Shown piece after piece: positions 13,847 through 15,705 of a DNA stretch of 15,705 nt. The DNA is taken from the NCBI GenBank assembly GCA_964348745.1, contig CAYGDT010000031.1, forward strand, positions 1 to 15,705, written 5' to 3'. The stretch is from CAYGDT01 sp964348745. Lineage in GTDB: Bacteria; Patescibacteriota; Gracilibacteria; Peribacterales; Peribacteraceae. The translations under genes and the position numbers were made by a program. Within the stretch, counting starts at the first letter, position 1, and each line of letters opens with the position of its first letter. The notes beneath the pieces were generated by a model, which was given only the letters and a program-made list of their open reading frames with translations, was not told where the DNA came from and did no database searches.

Positions 13847-14182
13847 ATGTACTCATTGATCATCTATTCACCGGCATCCTCAGCGGATGCTATTCGGAAT
13901 GCGGCTGCGAAGGCGGGCGCAGGAAAAATCGGCAACTACGAAAGCTGCAGTTTTTCCTCAAGAGGAACCGGCCGCTACCGACCATTGAAAGGCGCTACTC
14001 CTGCAATCGGTTCGATTGGTACTCTGGAAGAGGTGGAAGAAGAACGCATTGAATTCGTTGTAAACGATGACGTTCTCCAAGATGTACTACAGGCGATTAT
14101 TACAGTGCATCCGTACGAGCAACCTGCGATCCATGTAATAAAAATTGAGGACTATACGAAGTGGATAATGGATAGAGGATAA
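13847..14182 (+). CDS. Stand-alone NIF3/YqfO-type (CutA-like) domain protein
   Basis: 111 aa. The protein matches the small alpha/beta domain that is inserted in full-length NIF3/YqfO proteins and also occurs alone at about 105 aa. Marks are GAGKIGNYESCSFSSRGTGRYRPLKGA (33-59, with the GxIGNY and GTGxFRPL core), IGSIGTLEEVEEERIEFVV (62-80) and HPYEQPAIHV (96-105). The full NIF3 metal-binding domain is absent. The start at 13847 is 4 bp after the transferase stop; an upstream in-frame ATG (13820) lies inside that gene and precedes the domain. Its cellular role is not established, though such domains resemble trimeric CutA1 and PII-like folds. It is probably co-transcribed with the upstream gene. 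Confidence 0.88.
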   Translation: MYSLIIYSPASSADAIRNAAAKAGAGKIGNYESCSFSSRGTGRYRPLKGATPAIGSIGTLEEVEEERIEFVVNDDVLQDVLQAIITVHPYEQPAIHVIKIEDYTKWIMDRG

Positions 14183-14217
14183 AGAATAATGAATAACCAT
14201 TTATTTATCCTCTATCC
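14170..14217 (+). terminator. Long inverted repeat between convergent genes
   Basis: GGATAGAGGATAAA (14170-14183) and TTTATCCTCTATCC (14204-14217) are perfect 14-bp inverted repeats with a 20-base loop. The left arm includes the TAA stop of the NIF3-type gene. A further imperfect copy of the right arm (TCTATTCTCTATCC) and TTTTC follow. It lies before the stop of the convergent M23 gene (14240), so a terminator for the plus-strand operon is the simplest reading. Confidence 0.6.
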
Positions 14218-14239
14218 TCTATTCTCTATCCTTTTCTAG

Positions 14240-15655
14240 TTATCGTTCAAATCTCATCGGCTGCGCAATGACACCAAAGGGAAGCGCTTTCATGACGAGC
14301 GTCGTGCGGCCACGCGGCAGAACATTCACTGTTGCAGAGCCCTGATAGAAATCGAGTGGAGAGAGAGTCGCAGGACGGAACTCGGCGATCCCAAAGTCTG
14401 CGCGCAGTGCGATATCGCTGTTGAGATCGGGACTCGTCACGATGTTGCCATCGCTATCGAGCAATCGCACCGTTACTTTTTCCCATGTTCGTCCGGAGAA
14501 CGAACCGTCATGGATCATCTCCACGGTCGCAACCTTTCCCGTGCGGTTTTCGATCACCGTACTCTCCGCAGCGATCTGAGGCACCGGCGTAGGAGTCGGT
14601 GCAGACGGCCGCACGACCTGCGTCAGACCGGTTGTAAAATTGCTTGCAACCACAAATGTCTGACGACTGTCGCGATCAGCAAGGCGTTGCGTTATGCGGT
14701 CTTCGCGATACTGCTGTAACCGTGCGATAACGCCCTTGGGGCTCTGGTCGATATCGATGTTCTTCCTCGTCTGAGGCCGCGGAGCTGCCAGTTGATTTGT
14801 CCGCTCAGACGCAACGATTGTTCTCGGTTCAACCGATGCATGTGCCTGCACATACAGGAATGGATTCACCGTCATCGTGTATCCGTCACCAAGCGAATTG
14901 GGCCAATAGGGGTGGTACGGAGCGTCATCACGGTCGATCTGGAAATGGAGATGCGGCCCGGAAGCATCCCCCGACATTCCGGAGAGTCCGATCTGGTCAC
15001 CAATCTTCACCAGAGATCCTGCACGTACAGTCGCCACACTTAAATGCGCGTACACAGAGTAGAGCGTCGTTGTGCGGCCGGCAGCTTCGGGGTCCGGAAC
15101 ATTGGGGTGCTCCAAAACGACATACTCTCCCCATCCATTCAATTGATTGTCGGCCGCAAACACGCGCCCGTTCATGACAGCACGTACGGGGGTGCCGACC
15201 GGAACGCGAAGGTCAACACCCGGGTGGGTACCCGACCCCTCGGATGTAGCAGCATAACTGCTCATGTACTGCATGGAGTAAAGATCATTTCGATCACTCG
15301 ATGAAACGTACTGTGGCTGAGTCGCCAAACACTCGGCCGGAACTTGCCGGAAAGTATTGAGTTTAAAATCACCTCCATACTTCGCCCAACAGGTATAATC
15401 GACGACATGCGCAAACGGTGTGACCGATCCCACATAGGCGATCTGGCTGTTATCCTCCCCTCCAAGGACAGACGCCCAAAAGACGTACCATCCGTGCTGA
15501 CCTACCATATTGCCGATGGTAAACGTAAACAACGAAAGAACTGCGACCCAGAACGATGTACGCTGGCGCAGGTACGATACTGCATGCGGCTCCTTCTTCC
15601 TCCGAAGGGATTTGCGTTGAAAACCGAATTTTTTATGATGTGTAAGCCCTTTCAT
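14240..15655 (-). CDS. Membrane-anchored M23 (LytM-type) peptidase
   Basis: 471 aa. A basic N-terminus (residues 1-32, many Lys/Arg) precedes one transmembrane segment at about 34-52, so the rest is exterior. The M23 zinc peptidase domain (about 140-270) keeps the metal and catalytic residues: His144 and Asp148 in THPGVDLRVP, His204 in YAHL, and His235/His237 in SGPHLHFQ. It ends with GYTMTVNPFLYV. The family cleaves peptidoglycan cross-bridges or acts in cell-wall remodelling and division. After it come a charged coil-prone region (PKGVIARLQQYREDRITQRLADR), a Pro/Thr linker (SAPTPTPVP, ~355-362) and a beta-rich C-terminal domain of about 100 residues of unknown role. The start is the ATG at 15655, 15 bases after a predicted +1; no Shine-Dalgarno is visible. 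All active-site residues are present, so it is likely active. Confidence 0.92.
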   Translation of the reverse strand: MKGLTHHKKFGFQRKSLRRKKEPHAVSYLRQRTSFWVAVLSLFTFTIGNMVGQHGWYVFWASVLGGEDNSQIAYVGSVTPFAHVVDYTCWAKYGGDFKLNTFRQVPAECLATQPQYVSSSDRNDLYSMQYMSSYAATSEGSGTHPGVDLRVPVGTPVRAVMNGRVFAADNQLNGWGEYVVLEHPNVPDPEAAGRTTTLYSVYAHLSVATVRAGSLVKIGDQIGLSGMSGDASGPHLHFQIDRDDAPYHPYWPNSLGDGYTMTVNPFLYVQAHASVEPRTIVASERTNQLAAPRPQTRKNIDIDQSPKGVIARLQQYREDRITQRLADRDSRQTFVVASNFTTGLTQVVRPSAPTPTPVPQIAAESTVIENRTGKVATVEMIHDGSFSGRTWEKVTVRLLDSDGNIVTSPDLNSDIALRADFGIAEFRPATLSPLDFYQGSATVNVLPRGRTTLVMKALPFGVIAQPMRFER

Positions 15656-15676
15656 AGTATTTTTGTTTGTATTATT

Positions 15677-15705
15677 ATTGTAACACTTTTCTAACTGTTT
15701 AGCAA
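15677..15705 (-). promoter_or_regulatory. Promoter of the M23 peptidase gene
   Basis: TTGCTA (15705-15700) as -35, a 17-bp spacer and TACAAT (15682-15677, 5 of 6) as -10 give a predicted +1 near 15670 and a 15-base leader. The -35 touches the window edge. Confidence 0.55.

Noticed and set aside
1..15705. Alternative genetic code (UGA as Gly) typical of Gracilibacteria/Absconditabacteria
   Set aside because: TGA ends several well-bounded genes, for example proC (in an ATGA overlap with proA) and the SLH protein right after its third domain.

Overview
The window looks like part of a chromosome from a small-genome bacterium, most plausibly of the Candidate Phyla Radiation (Patescibacteria), possibly a Peribacteria/Peregrinibacteria relative. 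Supporting features are a pgk-linked membrane protein of the baseplate-J-like type common in CPR genomes, a single stand-alone Xer recombinase, near-total absence of Shine-Dalgarno sequences, and promoters that place transcription starts on the start codon. TGA is a normal stop here (proC, the SLH protein, the gene at 7406 and the AroE-like gene all end in TGA), which argues against the code-25 lineages. The lineage call is an inference; no rRNA or ribosomal protein is present to anchor it.

Layout. 1-4217 (+): the 3' end of an SLH (S-layer) protein, then two large orphan genes (778 aa cytoplasmic, 414 aa secreted), each with its own TTGACA promoter and an apparently leaderless ATG. By eye this block is more AT-rich than the rest. 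4253-7339 (-): a compact proB-proC-proA operon with overlapping genes, encoding the whole route from glutamate to proline. 7406-8196: two small orphan genes, divergently arranged. 8206-9282: a recombination locus made of a decayed second xer 3' end, a 36-bp palindromic mini-element, an intact single tyrosine recombinase gene (-), and directly upstream of it a perfectly symmetrical 28-bp site with 11-bp arms and a 6-bp centre that closely resembles bacterial dif. 9473-12282 (-): pgk followed 2 bp later by a single-pass membrane protein with a large exterior region. 12355-12747 (-): a short protein resembling the substrate-binding domain of shikimate dehydrogenase (AroE) with its catalytic residues lost. 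12784-14182 (+): a WecA/TagO-family glycosyl-1-phosphate transferase and a small NIF3/YqfO-type domain protein. 14240-15655 (-): a membrane-anchored M23 peptidase.

How it fits together. SLH protein, WecA/TagO-like enzyme and M23 peptidase are cell-envelope functions; proBCA and pgk are core metabolism. The most interesting part is the xer locus: a one-recombinase Xer/dif system with the site next to the gene, in the style of XerS/difSL and XerH/difH, which would also mark this window as lying near the replication terminus. No tRNA, rRNA, CRISPR array or insertion sequence was seen.
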